From the NCBI GenBank assembly GCA_913052345.1, contig CAJXDR010000006.1, forward strand, positions 1 through 64,000: a stretch of DNA of 64,000 nt. The letters are read 5' to 3'. Positions 40,060-48,292 of the stretch are shown piece by piece. Origin of the DNA: UBA4421 sp002470275 (GTDB lineage Bacteria > Pseudomonadota > Gammaproteobacteria > Pseudomonadales > Azotimanducaceae). The notes beneath the pieces were generated by a model. The model was not told the origin of the DNA. It made no database searches and worked only from the letters and a program-made list of their open reading frames with translations. Every line of letters begins with the position of its first letter. Within the stretch, counting starts at the first letter, position 1. A program made the translations under genes and the position numbers.

Positions 40060-41376
40060 CAAGCGCTCGGTGGCGAAAACAATAACGTTAGGCGGTGTCG
40101 CCACGGGCAGCATAAAGGCGCAGGACGCGCTCATGGCTGCCGGGATCATAAACAGGATGGGGTCAATGCCGGCGCCAAGGGCAGCTGCGGCCAGGATGGG
40201 CATAAGCAGAGTGGTGGTTGCCGCATTGCTTGTCACCTCGGTGAGAAAGGTGACCGCTGCACAGATAAGCAGCAGCATCAGGAGTACGGGAAGCGTGGAT
40301 AGCGCCTCCATATGGGACCCAATGATGTTGCTCAGCCCAGAGTTAGTGAAGGCGGTGGCAATGCTAATGCCCGCGCCAAAAAGTAACAGCATGCCCCAGG
40401 GCACTCTTTCCGCCGTTTGCCAGTCAAGCAGTCGAGTCGACTTGCCTGCTTGGTCAACTTCTCCTGAGGGGATGATAAACAGCGCGACCACGGCCAGGAA
40501 GGCGACCATGGCGTCGTTGGTATAGGGCAGATCGAGCCAACTGCTCCAGCCCCCCCAGGGCCCCTTGCGGGTCACCCACAATAAGGCGGTGAGCAAGAAT
40601 ACGGTCAACACGCGCCGCTCGTTTTTGCGCCAAGGCCCCGGATCGGGCAGCTCCACACTGCCCTGATGGCCAATTCCCCGCGTAATCCACAGTGCGGCAA
40701 TCGGGAGCATGAGCAGCACTACGGGTAATGCCCACCCCATCCACTGAACGAAGGAGACCGGTACATCGGAGACTTCAGAATAAACGGCCATAAAGGCCAT
40801 GTTCGTTGGCGTGCCAATGGGCGTAGCGATACCCCCAATGCTGGCGGCATAGGCAATGCCCAACAAGAGCGGGGTGGCCAGTCTGGGGTCTTTTGACTTT
40901 TCAAGGATCGCCAGGGCGACGGGTAACAGCATCAGCGTTGTTGAAGTGTTTGAAATCCACATGCTTAAGCTGGCGCTGGCCAGCATGAATCCGAACACCA
41001 AGCGTCTGGAGCTATCGCCGCCGCACAGGCGTACCAGCAGCAGGGCGATGCGCCGATGCGCGCCGCTATGTGCCAGAGCGGTGGCCAGCAAAAATCCTCC
41101 AAGCATCAGTAAGACCAGGGGGCTGCCAAATGCTGCCCCCACTTCGTTCGCGGTGAGGACTCCAGACATGGGGAGTAGCGCCATGGGCAGCAGTGAGGTT
41201 GCTGGAATGGGAATGGCTTCAAAAACCCACCAAGTGACAACCCAGGTGGTGATGCCTACAGTGATGGCCGCATCGACGTTCTGGGAGTTGGCCCACAGCA
41301 ACCATCCGCCAAGCGCGCCAGCTAAGGGGCCGAGCAGTAGGGCTAGAGTTTTCGGATTAGGGTATCGTGTGACCAT
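39970..41376 (-). CDS. SLC13/DASS-family sodium:anion symporter
   Basis: A 468-residue permease with about 12 helices. DASS landmarks: W-W-V-F-E-A-I-P-I-P-A-T-S-L-L-P, the first S-N-T motif (W-I-S-N-T-S-T-T-L-M-L-L-P), A-S-I-G-G-I-A-T-P-I-G-T-P-T-N, and the repeat motif T-S-N-A-A-T-T-T-L-L-M-P. It should import di- or tricarboxylates or sulfate with sodium. ATG 41376 is the first Met before helix 1 and the earlier frame to 41517 lies in the exonuclease gene. The 90-base tail overlap with the DUF2265 gene is unusually long. Confidence 0.92.
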   Translation of the reverse strand: MVTRYPNPKTLALLLGPLAGALGGWLLWANSQNVDAAITVGITTWVVTWWVFEAIPIPATSLLPMALLPMSGVLTANEVGAAFGSPLVLLMLGGFLLATALAHSGAHRRIALLLVRLCGGDSSRRLVFGFMLASASLSMWISNTSTTLMLLPVALAILEKSKDPRLATPLLLGIAYAASIGGIATPIGTPTNMAFMAVYSEVSDVPVSFVQWMGWALPVVLLMLPIAALWITRGIGHQGSVELPDPGPWRKNERRVLTVFLLTALLWVTRKGPWGGWSSWLDLPYTNDAMVAFLAVVALFIIPSGEVDQAGKSTRLLDWQTAERVPWGMLLLFGAGISIATAFTNSGLSNIIGSHMEALSTLPVLLMLLLICAAVTFLTEVTSNAATTTLLMPILAAAALGAGIDPILFMIPAAMSASCAFMLPVATPPNVIVFATERLSIQSMVREGFALNCLGVVIISLCCFLLLS

Positions 41377-41396
41377 GCGCGGCGAGGGTAACTGAC

Positions 41397-42812
41397 ATGA
41401 CCGACACTTTCTATTGGTACGACCTGGAGACCACGGGGGTCGATCCCAAGTGGGATCGGATTGTGCAGTTTGCTGGATTTCGCACCGATACCGAACTTCA
41501 GCAGGTGGGAGAAGCACACAGTTTTTATATTCGCCTGCCGGACGATGTTCTGCCTAACCCCGACGCGACGCTGGTGACGGGGATAACGCCCGACCTGCTG
41601 GCTCGCGAGGGACGCTCGGAGGCCCAAGCGCTGAAAGAGATCAATGACATCTTCAGTGAACCAGGCACCTGTGTGGTGGGCTATAACAATTTGCGCTTTG
41701 ATGATGAATTCATGCGCTACGGGCTCTATCGCAATCTTTTCGACCCCTACAGTCGGGAATGGCGCGACGGCAATTCGCGTTGGGACCTAATAGATTTGGT
41801 GCGAGCGACCGGGGCGCTGCGACGCGAAGGCATCACATGGCCTCAGGATGAGAACGGCCTGCCGGTCTATAAACTAGAGGCGCTCACCCAGGCCAATGGC
41901 CTGGAGCATGGTCAAGCCCACGATGCGTTATCCGATGTTCACGCCACGGTGGCCATGGCTCGATTGATTAAGCAGGCCCAGCCCAAGCTCTTCAGCTACT
42001 ACTACGAAATTCGACAGAAAAAAAAGGTGCGCGCCTTGCTAGAACCCTACGGCGCGCGGCTGCTAGTACACGTCACGGGCATGTATCCCAGAGAGCGATA
42101 TGGCATGGCGCCAATCCTCTCCCTGGGTCGTCACCCCAGTAATGCCAATTCGATAATCGTTGCCGACCTGGCTCAGGATATCGAGCCGTTGCTGAATGGG
42201 CATGAAGATGCATTGCGCGAGGCCCTCTTTACCAAGGGGGATCACCCCCGACCGGGTCTCAAGGAGATCAAGGTGAATCGCTGCCCCTTCGTAGCGCCGA
42301 TTGATGTGCTGGACGTCGAACACTTTGAAACGCTGGGCGTTACGCTGAGGGAGGTAAAGGAGCGTGCCAGGCGGTTGAAGCAGCCCTATGTTGCCCAAAA
42401 GATTCGCCGGCTCTATACCCAAGAACAACAGAAACCACCTGCAGACCCTGACGCCGCGCTGTATGCCGCCTTTCTCCAAGACGAGGATCGTGCTCGGTGT
42501 CGCCAACTTCGCCGTGATTTAGAGACCAATTGTTGGCAGGATATGGACTTTAACGACACGCGACTTCACACCCTGGCGGCAAGGTTGAAGGCGCGTTCCT
42601 ATGACCCATTGATGAGTGAAGCTGAACGCGCTGAGTGGAGAGAATTTGTGATTCACAAGCTCACGGCTGAGGGAGAATGGTTGAACTTGGAAAAATATCT
42701 CAACCGGCTGGATGAGCTGGATCAGGGTTCACCTACGGCCGAGCATCAAGCGCTTATCACCCACCTTCGCGACCATGCATCATATCTCAAGCATTCTTAC
42801 AGCTTAACCTGA
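41397..42812 (+). CDS. sbcB: Exodeoxyribonuclease I
   Basis: A 471-residue 3'-5' single-strand exonuclease. The DEDDh exonuclease domain opens with F-Y-W-Y-D-L-E-T-T-G (Asp9, Glu11), then L-R-F-D-D-E-F-M-R-Y and the H-D-A-L-S-D-V-H-A-T catalytic segment. The SH3-like and C-terminal helical domains follow, giving the normal length of about 475. It acts in mismatch repair and suppresses recBC defects. GAGGG lies before the ATG. The stop codon overlaps the next start by one base (TGATG), so the ABC transporter may be translated from the same mRNA. Confidence 0.97.
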   Translation: MTDTFYWYDLETTGVDPKWDRIVQFAGFRTDTELQQVGEAHSFYIRLPDDVLPNPDATLVTGITPDLLAREGRSEAQALKEINDIFSEPGTCVVGYNNLRFDDEFMRYGLYRNLFDPYSREWRDGNSRWDLIDLVRATGALRREGITWPQDENGLPVYKLEALTQANGLEHGQAHDALSDVHATVAMARLIKQAQPKLFSYYYEIRQKKKVRALLEPYGARLLVHVTGMYPRERYGMAPILSLGRHPSNANSIIVADLAQDIEPLLNGHEDALREALFTKGDHPRPGLKEIKVNRCPFVAPIDVLDVEHFETLGVTLREVKERARRLKQPYVAQKIRRLYTQEQQKPPADPDAALYAAFLQDEDRARCRQLRRDLETNCWQDMDFNDTRLHTLAARLKARSYDPLMSEAERAEWREFVIHKLTAEGEWLNLEKYLNRLDELDQGSPTAEHQALITHLRDHASYLKHSYSLT

Positions 42813-43546
42813 TGTCTGAGGCGCACTCGATATCAATCCGAGGCTTAAGCAAGGCCTACGGTTCGCTGGGGGTTTTTACCAATCTCTCGGTCAGCTTCCC
42901 TGCTGGGGTAACGTCAGCGATTGTGGGCACCAGCGGCAGCGGCAAGACGACGCTGCTGCAGATGGTAAACGGCCTCGAGCGTCCGGATGGTGGCGAAATC
43001 CGGGTGTTTGGGGAGACAGTGCCCACCACTCAGCTTGAAGCTTTTCGACAGCGAATCGGCTATGCGGTTCAGGGGGCGGGCCTATTCCCACACCTGACGG
43101 CCAAGCAGAACGTGACTCTGGTGGCGCGACTGAACGGGTGGTCTGAACAGGCCATGGACCAGCGCTGCGACGAGCTGCTTGACGATATGGAATTGCCGCG
43201 AGACGTGGCGGACCGTCTGCCGAGGCAGCTCTCTGGCGGTCAGCAACAGCGCATAGGCCTGTGTCGGGCACTCATGCTGAATCCCCAACTGTTGCTGCTG
43301 GACGAACCTTTCTCGGCCGTTGACCCGGTCACCCGCCTGGGCCTGTATCAACAGTTTGAGCAGGTTCAGCAACGTAAGGCAGTAAGTACCCTGTTGGTGA
43401 CCCACGATCTGCGCGAGGCGCGTCGGCTCGCCCGGTTTCTTGTGATCCTAGATGCTGGACAGGTGGCGCAGTTTGGGACGCCTGAGCATGTGCTATCGCA
43501 TCCTGCGACACCCTTTGTCGAAACGCTGATCGAGAGTCAGCTATGA
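42812..43546 (+). CDS. ABC transporter ATP-binding protein, osmoprotectant type
   Basis: A 244-residue ATPase: Walker A G-T-S-G-S-G-K-T-T near residue 36, Q-loop V-Q-G-A-G-L-F-P-H, signature L-S-G-G-Q-Q-Q-R, Walker B L-L-L-L-D-E-P-F and the H-loop T-H-D. Homology to OpuCA/YehX-type proteins is indicated by the downstream partner. Unlike OpuAA it has no CBS domains. It shares a TGATG junction with sbcB and an ATGA overlap with the permease gene, so the two transporter genes are translationally coupled. Confidence 0.93.
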   Translation: MSEAHSISIRGLSKAYGSLGVFTNLSVSFPAGVTSAIVGTSGSGKTTLLQMVNGLERPDGGEIRVFGETVPTTQLEAFRQRIGYAVQGAGLFPHLTAKQNVTLVARLNGWSEQAMDQRCDELLDDMELPRDVADRLPRQLSGGQQQRIGLCRALMLNPQLLLLDEPFSAVDPVTRLGLYQQFEQVQQRKAVSTLLVTHDLREARRLARFLVILDAGQVAQFGTPEHVLSHPATPFVETLIESQL

Positions 43547-45045
43547 GCATAGCGCTTAGGAGCGCCCTCGGCCTTGTTGTTTGGGCCAGCTGCTGGATCT
43601 GCCTGGCCGCACCGGCAGCCCAGTCCGAAACCCAGCGTCCGTTTGTTATCGCGTCAAAGAATTTTTCAGAAAGCTACCTACTTGGCGAAATCGTGGCTCA
43701 GACTCTGGAGGCCCAGGGTTATCAGGTGAAACGAAAATTCGGATTAGGTGGCACGCTGATTTGCTACGAGGCGTTGCGCTCGGGGGAAATTGATCTCTAC
43801 GTGGAGTACACGGGGACCCTGAGCCAGGCGATTTTGGCCATGCAGGGCAATCCAGGTCGCGCCCAGTTAAATCAACGCCTGGTGTCCGAGGGCCTGGTGC
43901 TGCTCCCTGAGTTTGGCTTTAACAACACCTATGCCATTGCCGTGCGTGAGGCGGTGGCAGATGAATTTAACCTTCGATCCATTGGTGATCTCACAGCCTA
44001 TGGTGAGGGTCGGATGGCCTTTAGCCATGAATTTTTGGAGCGCGATGATGGATGGCAGGGCATGGCACGGCGCTATGGTCTTGATCGCAGCGTAACCGGC
44101 ATCGAACATGGACTGGCCTACCAAGCCATCGCAGAGGGTGCGATTGACGTTACCGATGCTTACAGCACCGACGGGGAGCTCTTACGTTATCGCCTGCGAA
44201 CCCTTGAAGATAACCTGGGATATTTCCCGGCCTATCGAGCTGCACCCTTGGTGCGAGCGGAAATGCAGCCCCAGCTAGAGGCTGCCCTGGGCGTGCTGGC
44301 TGGGTCATTGACCGAGCAGCAGATGCAGGCCCTGAATGCCAGAGTGACCGTGGAAGGGCTTAGCTTCCAAGAAGCTGCGAGAGAGTTTCTGACGCAGCGC
44401 CAGGTGTTACCCACAGCGAATGATGGACCGAGAGAGGATAACGCCTGGAAATGGGCGCTTTGGCAGCATTTCCTCCGCCATCTTCAGCTCACGTTCGTAG
44501 CTCTGGTCGCCGCCATCGCCGTGGGCATGGCCCTGAGCCTCAGCGTTTATCGTCGACCGCAGATGGCAAATGCAGTGGTTTATAGCTGTGGGCTCATGCA
44601 GACCGTCCCTTCACTTGCTCTGTTGGCGCTGATGATTCCCGTTTTTGGCATCGGGATCATTCCGGCCATCGTGGCCCTATTTTTGTATTCGCTTTTGCCC
44701 ATTGTGCGGAACGCCGTGACCGCCTTGGCGGGGACAGATCCGACGCTGGTGCGGGTCTCTCGGGCGCTGGGTTTGACGCCCTGGCAGCAACTACGCTGTA
44801 TCCGGCTACCCTTGGCCATGCCCGCGATTTTTGCAGGCATTCGCACCGCAGCAGTAATAAGTATCGGGACCGCCACCTTAGCCGCCTTTATCGGCGCAGG
44901 AGGTTTGGGAGAGCCTATTGTCGTTGGCTTATCGCTCAACGACACAGATATGATCCTGCGCGGCGCGATACCCGCAGCGCTGTTGGCGATTCTGGTGGAA
45001 TTTATCTTTGAGGCGCTGGAGCGAAGGCTTTCGCCACCCACCTAG
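43543..45045 (+). CDS. Fused substrate-binding protein and permease of an osmoprotectant-type ABC transporter
   Basis: A 500-residue fusion. Signal/anchor (to about 27), then an OpuAC-like binding domain (about 30-290; F-V-I-A-S-K-N-F-S-E-S-Y-L-L-G-E, D-L-Y-V-E-Y-T-G-T-L, D-A-Y-S-T-D-G). A permease domain (about 310-500) follows with the EAA loop S-R-A-L-G-L-T-P-W-Q-Q-L-R. Ligands of the family are quaternary amines (glycine betaine, choline, carnitine) or ergothioneine. The order binding-then-permease is the reverse of the permease-then-binding fusion of OpuBC/EgtU-type proteins. With the ATPase it would be a complete importer. Confidence 0.92.
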   Translation: MSIALRSALGLVVWASCWICLAAPAAQSETQRPFVIASKNFSESYLLGEIVAQTLEAQGYQVKRKFGLGGTLICYEALRSGEIDLYVEYTGTLSQAILAMQGNPGRAQLNQRLVSEGLVLLPEFGFNNTYAIAVREAVADEFNLRSIGDLTAYGEGRMAFSHEFLERDDGWQGMARRYGLDRSVTGIEHGLAYQAIAEGAIDVTDAYSTDGELLRYRLRTLEDNLGYFPAYRAAPLVRAEMQPQLEAALGVLAGSLTEQQMQALNARVTVEGLSFQEAAREFLTQRQVLPTANDGPREDNAWKWALWQHFLRHLQLTFVALVAAIAVGMALSLSVYRRPQMANAVVYSCGLMQTVPSLALLALMIPVFGIGIIPAIVALFLYSLLPIVRNAVTALAGTDPTLVRVSRALGLTPWQQLRCIRLPLAMPAIFAGIRTAAVISIGTATLAAFIGAGGLGEPIVVGLSLNDTDMILRGAIPAALLAILVEFIFEALERRLSPPT

Positions 45046-45086
45046 GGCGGTAATGCTCTGCACGGCGGGCCCAATCGGAGATTCAA

Positions 45087-45842
45087 TTGGAACCATTACA
45101 GCGAGACAATATTCGATTAGCGGCCACGGTCATGATCCTGCGTGCCGGCCAGGACGGCAGTCCGGAAGTGTTTATGGTGAAACGACCTGGCGCAGGCGAC
45201 TTCCCTGATTTACACGTGTTTCCGGGCGGCAAGCTAGACGCCGACGACTGGCAGCCGGAGCTGTGCCCAGATATTACGGATGCCGTGGCCAGTCAACGTC
45301 TTGGCATTTCTGCTGGTGGTGTGCGCTATTGGGTCGCCGTAGCACGAGAGTGTTTCGAAGAGTGCGGGGTGCTCCTCGCGCGAAACGTCGATCATTCAAT
45401 CACTCTTTCCCAAGAGGCTAGGCAGGCGGTGTTGGCTGCTCGCCCAGCATTGCTGGCTGGCGAGGTAGAGTGGTCTGCACTGCTCCAGCAGTTCGGTTTG
45501 ACCATCGCCGCTGATCGCATTGTCTACTTTAGTCATTGGCTGACGCCGCCATCGGTGCCCAGGCGCTTCGACACCCGATTTTTTTTAGCGGCCTTACCCG
45601 AAGGCCAGGCGGCTATGGCGGACACTGATGAGACGATATCGGGACAATGGATTGCCCCGGGTCGCGCGTTAGAACGCTATCGCAGTGGCCAATGGCGCAT
45701 GATCGATCCTACCCTCAGATCACTGGAAGTGTTGGCTGACTTTCCCTCGGTCGAGCAGGCACTGGGCGATGTTGCTGGAGAGCAGCACGTAAAATCTTGG
45801 ACGCCTGCTCTGGGCCGCCAAGGCATGCAGCCCTTTAGATAA
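45087..45842 (+). CDS. Nudix hydrolase with extended Nudix box (NUDT7/NUDT19-like)
   Basis: A 251-residue Nudix protein. The Nudix helix is split: F-P-G-G-K-L-D-A-D-D, then an insertion of about 30 residues, then A-R-E-C-F-E-E-C-G-V-L-L. This split layout is known from NUDT19/NUDT7-type CoA or acyl-CoA diphosphatases, suggesting hydrolysis of a CoA or nucleotide diphosphate. The TTG start at 45087 has CGGAG six bases upstream. It is 41 bases after the transporter and 18 bases before a second, unrelated Nudix gene. Confidence 0.88.
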   Translation: MEPLQRDNIRLAATVMILRAGQDGSPEVFMVKRPGAGDFPDLHVFPGGKLDADDWQPELCPDITDAVASQRLGISAGGVRYWVAVARECFEECGVLLARNVDHSITLSQEARQAVLAARPALLAGEVEWSALLQQFGLTIAADRIVYFSHWLTPPSVPRRFDTRFFLAALPEGQAAMADTDETISGQWIAPGRALERYRSGQWRMIDPTLRSLEVLADFPSVEQALGDVAGEQHVKSWTPALGRQGMQPFR

Positions 45843-45860
45843 CCGGAGAGAGATGCAAGC

Positions 45861-46457
45861 ATGAAGGGACGGCAGAACAAAAAACTGGACTGGCAGCTGC
45901 TGGCCTCTCGCTATGAAGAGGCAGGGTTTATGCTGTTTGAAAAGCGCATCGATACACTGCGTAACCCGCGCAATGAGCAGGTCTTCGAGCGTTTGGTGCT
46001 TGAATCGGTTGATTGGGTGAACGTGGTTGCCCTAGATGCGGACGGCAGGTCGCTCATGATTAGACAGTTTCGATTTGGCGTCGGCTATACCACGCTGGAG
46101 ACCCCTGGCGGGATGGTGGATGCGGGGGAGACATCCAGGCAGGCAGCGGAGCGGGAGCTCCTGGAGGAGACAGGGTATCGCGCGGCGCGCTGGGATTATC
46201 TGGGCGCCGTAGAACCGAACCCAGCCTTTCACAATCACCTTTGTCACCACTGGCTTGCCAGTGATGTCGCGCCCGCTTCGGCGCAGAACCTGGGTGCGGG
46301 AGAAGCCATCGACGTGGAGTTTATGAGCGCGGATGACATTCGGAGGGCCATCGCCTCCGGAGAGCTGAGGCATGCGCTGGCCCTCTCGGCCTTGGCGCGG
46401 GTCTTCTCACTGTGGTCGTTACCGAATCTTCAGGGTGCCTCGGACGCCTCCCAATGA
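45861..46457 (+). CDS. Nudix hydrolase (ADP-ribose pyrophosphatase type)
   Basis: A 198-residue protein with the complete Nudix box G-G-M-V-D-A-G-E-T-S-R-Q-A-A-E-R-E-L-L-E-E-T-G (G-x5-E-x7-R-E-x2-E-E-x-G), preceded by V-R-Q-F-type strand (M-I-R-Q-F-R-F-G-V-G). Domain-swapped ADP-ribose pyrophosphatases have this layout; the exact substrate is open. The ATG of the GGDEF-EAL gene overlaps its stop codon (ATGA), so the two are translationally coupled. Confidence 0.92.
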   Translation: MKGRQNKKLDWQLLASRYEEAGFMLFEKRIDTLRNPRNEQVFERLVLESVDWVNVVALDADGRSLMIRQFRFGVGYTTLETPGGMVDAGETSRQAAERELLEETGYRAARWDYLGAVEPNPAFHNHLCHHWLASDVAPASAQNLGAGEAIDVEFMSADDIRRAIASGELRHALALSALARVFSLWSLPNLQGASDASQ

Positions 46458-48214
46458 CCGATCATTCGGATTCAACGACATCGAATGCCCTAGCGCTGAT
46501 CGACGCCTACTCGCGTCTGAGTGGCGCTTCGCTACTGAACGAGGGACTTTTTGGCAAATTGGTTGCAAGCGTTGCGGATGTGATCCTGTTGGTTGATCAA
46601 GACAATCTTGTTCAATACGTTCAAGGCGCTTTCCCGATAGAGGTTGGACAGTCTCTCACGGAGGCCGTAGACCGCGAGAGCCAGGCGCCACTGAAGGCCT
46701 ATCTGGACCGCCTGGGTGCGAAGGAGACATCTGAGCCCGACACCGCGCGGGTGACTTCTTTTTCCCTCTCCGCAGTAGAGGATCGGATTTCTATAATGCG
46801 TTGGTATGAGGTGATGGGCATTCGCGATACCGGCCTGCAGGGGAATAAACCCGGCATTCTCCTCTTGAAGGACGTCTCCGCAGAGCATCAGAGGGAACAA
46901 GCTCTAAGGCATGAGCTCACCCACGATTCCCTAACGGGCCTGCCTAATCGCAATTTGTTCGTCTCTCGTCTCGAGGCCGCCGTGAGCGCGGCCTGCCAAG
47001 CCCAGAGCCAGTTCGTGCTGCTGTTCTTCGATCTGGATCGTTTCAAATCCATCAACGACGCCCTGGGTCACGCGGTGGGCGATGAAATGCTGCGACAGGT
47101 GGCTGAGCGCCTGAGCCAATTACTGGGCGATCAGGATCTCTTGGCCCGCTTCGGTGGTGACGAATTTGCGCTGCTCATGCCGCAGGCGGTGGATGACCTG
47201 GCCGGTGATCGGATGTGCGCGCGCATTTTAGGTGCCTTGTCCGAGCCCGTGTTGATTGCAGGCGTAGAACTATCTATCCAAACCAGCATCGGAGTGGCGA
47301 GATACCCGGATCACTCAGGTACCGCAGACGGGCTTATCGAATCCGCAGATATCGCCATGTATCACGTGAAGGCTCGGGGTAGGGCGAGCTATCAGTATTT
47401 TGACCCTAAAATGAATCAAGGGCGGTTCGCTCAGCTGCAGCTGGAGCAAGAATTGCGAAAGGCTGTGCTCGGGGAGCGCCTGAGCGTCTACTACCAGGCC
47501 ATCGTGAATCTAGATGACGGAAAGATCATGGGCGTCGAGGCACTGGCTCGCTGGGAGCATGAACGCTTGGGGCTGCTGCAGCCAAAGTCCTTCCTAGCGC
47601 TGGCGGAAGTTGCGGGTCTAACGGCGGAGGTCGACTTCTTGCTACAGCGCAAGGCGCTGCAGGACTTCGCCGAGTGGCGTGACCAGGGCCACCAATTGTT
47701 CCTCTCTATGAATGCCTCTGCCGCTCAGTTCGCCGATGAAAAATTTGCTGGCTGGCATCAACAACATGCCGCCCGCTTAGGCCTCGCCATGAGCGATATC
47801 CGTCTCGAACTGACTGAGCAGGCAATGGTGGAAAGGACGGAAACCCTGCTGTCGCGATTACAGGAGCTTAGGGCTGCCGGCGTCAAAATAGCGATAGACG
47901 ACTTTGGTAAGGGGTACTCATCTCTGGCCTACTTACAGGAATTGCCCATAGATTCACTGAAAATTGACCGCTCCTTTATCGCAGAAATTTCGGACAGCAC
48001 GGATAGTGTCACCCTAGTCGATGCAATTATTGCCATGGCCAGGGGGCTAAACTTGGAGTTGATTGCGGAAGGGGTAGAGCGGGAGGTGCAGGCCAAGTAT
48101 TTGCGGGGTCGCGGGTGTAATAAGGCCCAGGGCTATCTTTTTGGGCCGGTGTCTTCTTTTGCTCAAATTGGTGACATGCTGAGCAATGGCAGCGTTTCAG
48201 AGGTGCTAACATAA
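46454..48214 (+). CDS. GGDEF-EAL protein (c-di-GMP synthase/phosphodiesterase)
   Basis: A 586-residue signalling protein with a PAS-like N-terminal domain (about 25-150) lacking membrane helices. The GGDEF domain has an intact R-F-G-G-D-E-F active site, but the inhibitory R-x-x-D site is G-D-Q-D, so product inhibition is lost. The EAL domain has E-A-L-A-R, the N-x-S (M-N-A-S-A), L-E-L-T-E, D-D-F-G-K-G-Y-S and K-I-D motifs, an active-looking phosphodiesterase. Either net activity is possible, set by the sensor. Start ATG 46454 overlaps the Nudix stop codon. Confidence 0.95.
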   Translation: MTDHSDSTTSNALALIDAYSRLSGASLLNEGLFGKLVASVADVILLVDQDNLVQYVQGAFPIEVGQSLTEAVDRESQAPLKAYLDRLGAKETSEPDTARVTSFSLSAVEDRISIMRWYEVMGIRDTGLQGNKPGILLLKDVSAEHQREQALRHELTHDSLTGLPNRNLFVSRLEAAVSAACQAQSQFVLLFFDLDRFKSINDALGHAVGDEMLRQVAERLSQLLGDQDLLARFGGDEFALLMPQAVDDLAGDRMCARILGALSEPVLIAGVELSIQTSIGVARYPDHSGTADGLIESADIAMYHVKARGRASYQYFDPKMNQGRFAQLQLEQELRKAVLGERLSVYYQAIVNLDDGKIMGVEALARWEHERLGLLQPKSFLALAEVAGLTAEVDFLLQRKALQDFAEWRDQGHQLFLSMNASAAQFADEKFAGWHQQHAARLGLAMSDIRLELTEQAMVERTETLLSRLQELRAAGVKIAIDDFGKGYSSLAYLQELPIDSLKIDRSFIAEISDSTDSVTLVDAIIAMARGLNLELIAEGVEREVQAKYLRGRGCNKAQGYLFGPVSSFAQIGDMLSNGSVSEVLT

Positions 48215-48292
48215 CCCGGTTATCACCTATCATTGGGCCAGCTTAACGTCATTGGACCGAAGTCGGGCGGGAGGCGGCTGGAAAGGAAGCCA

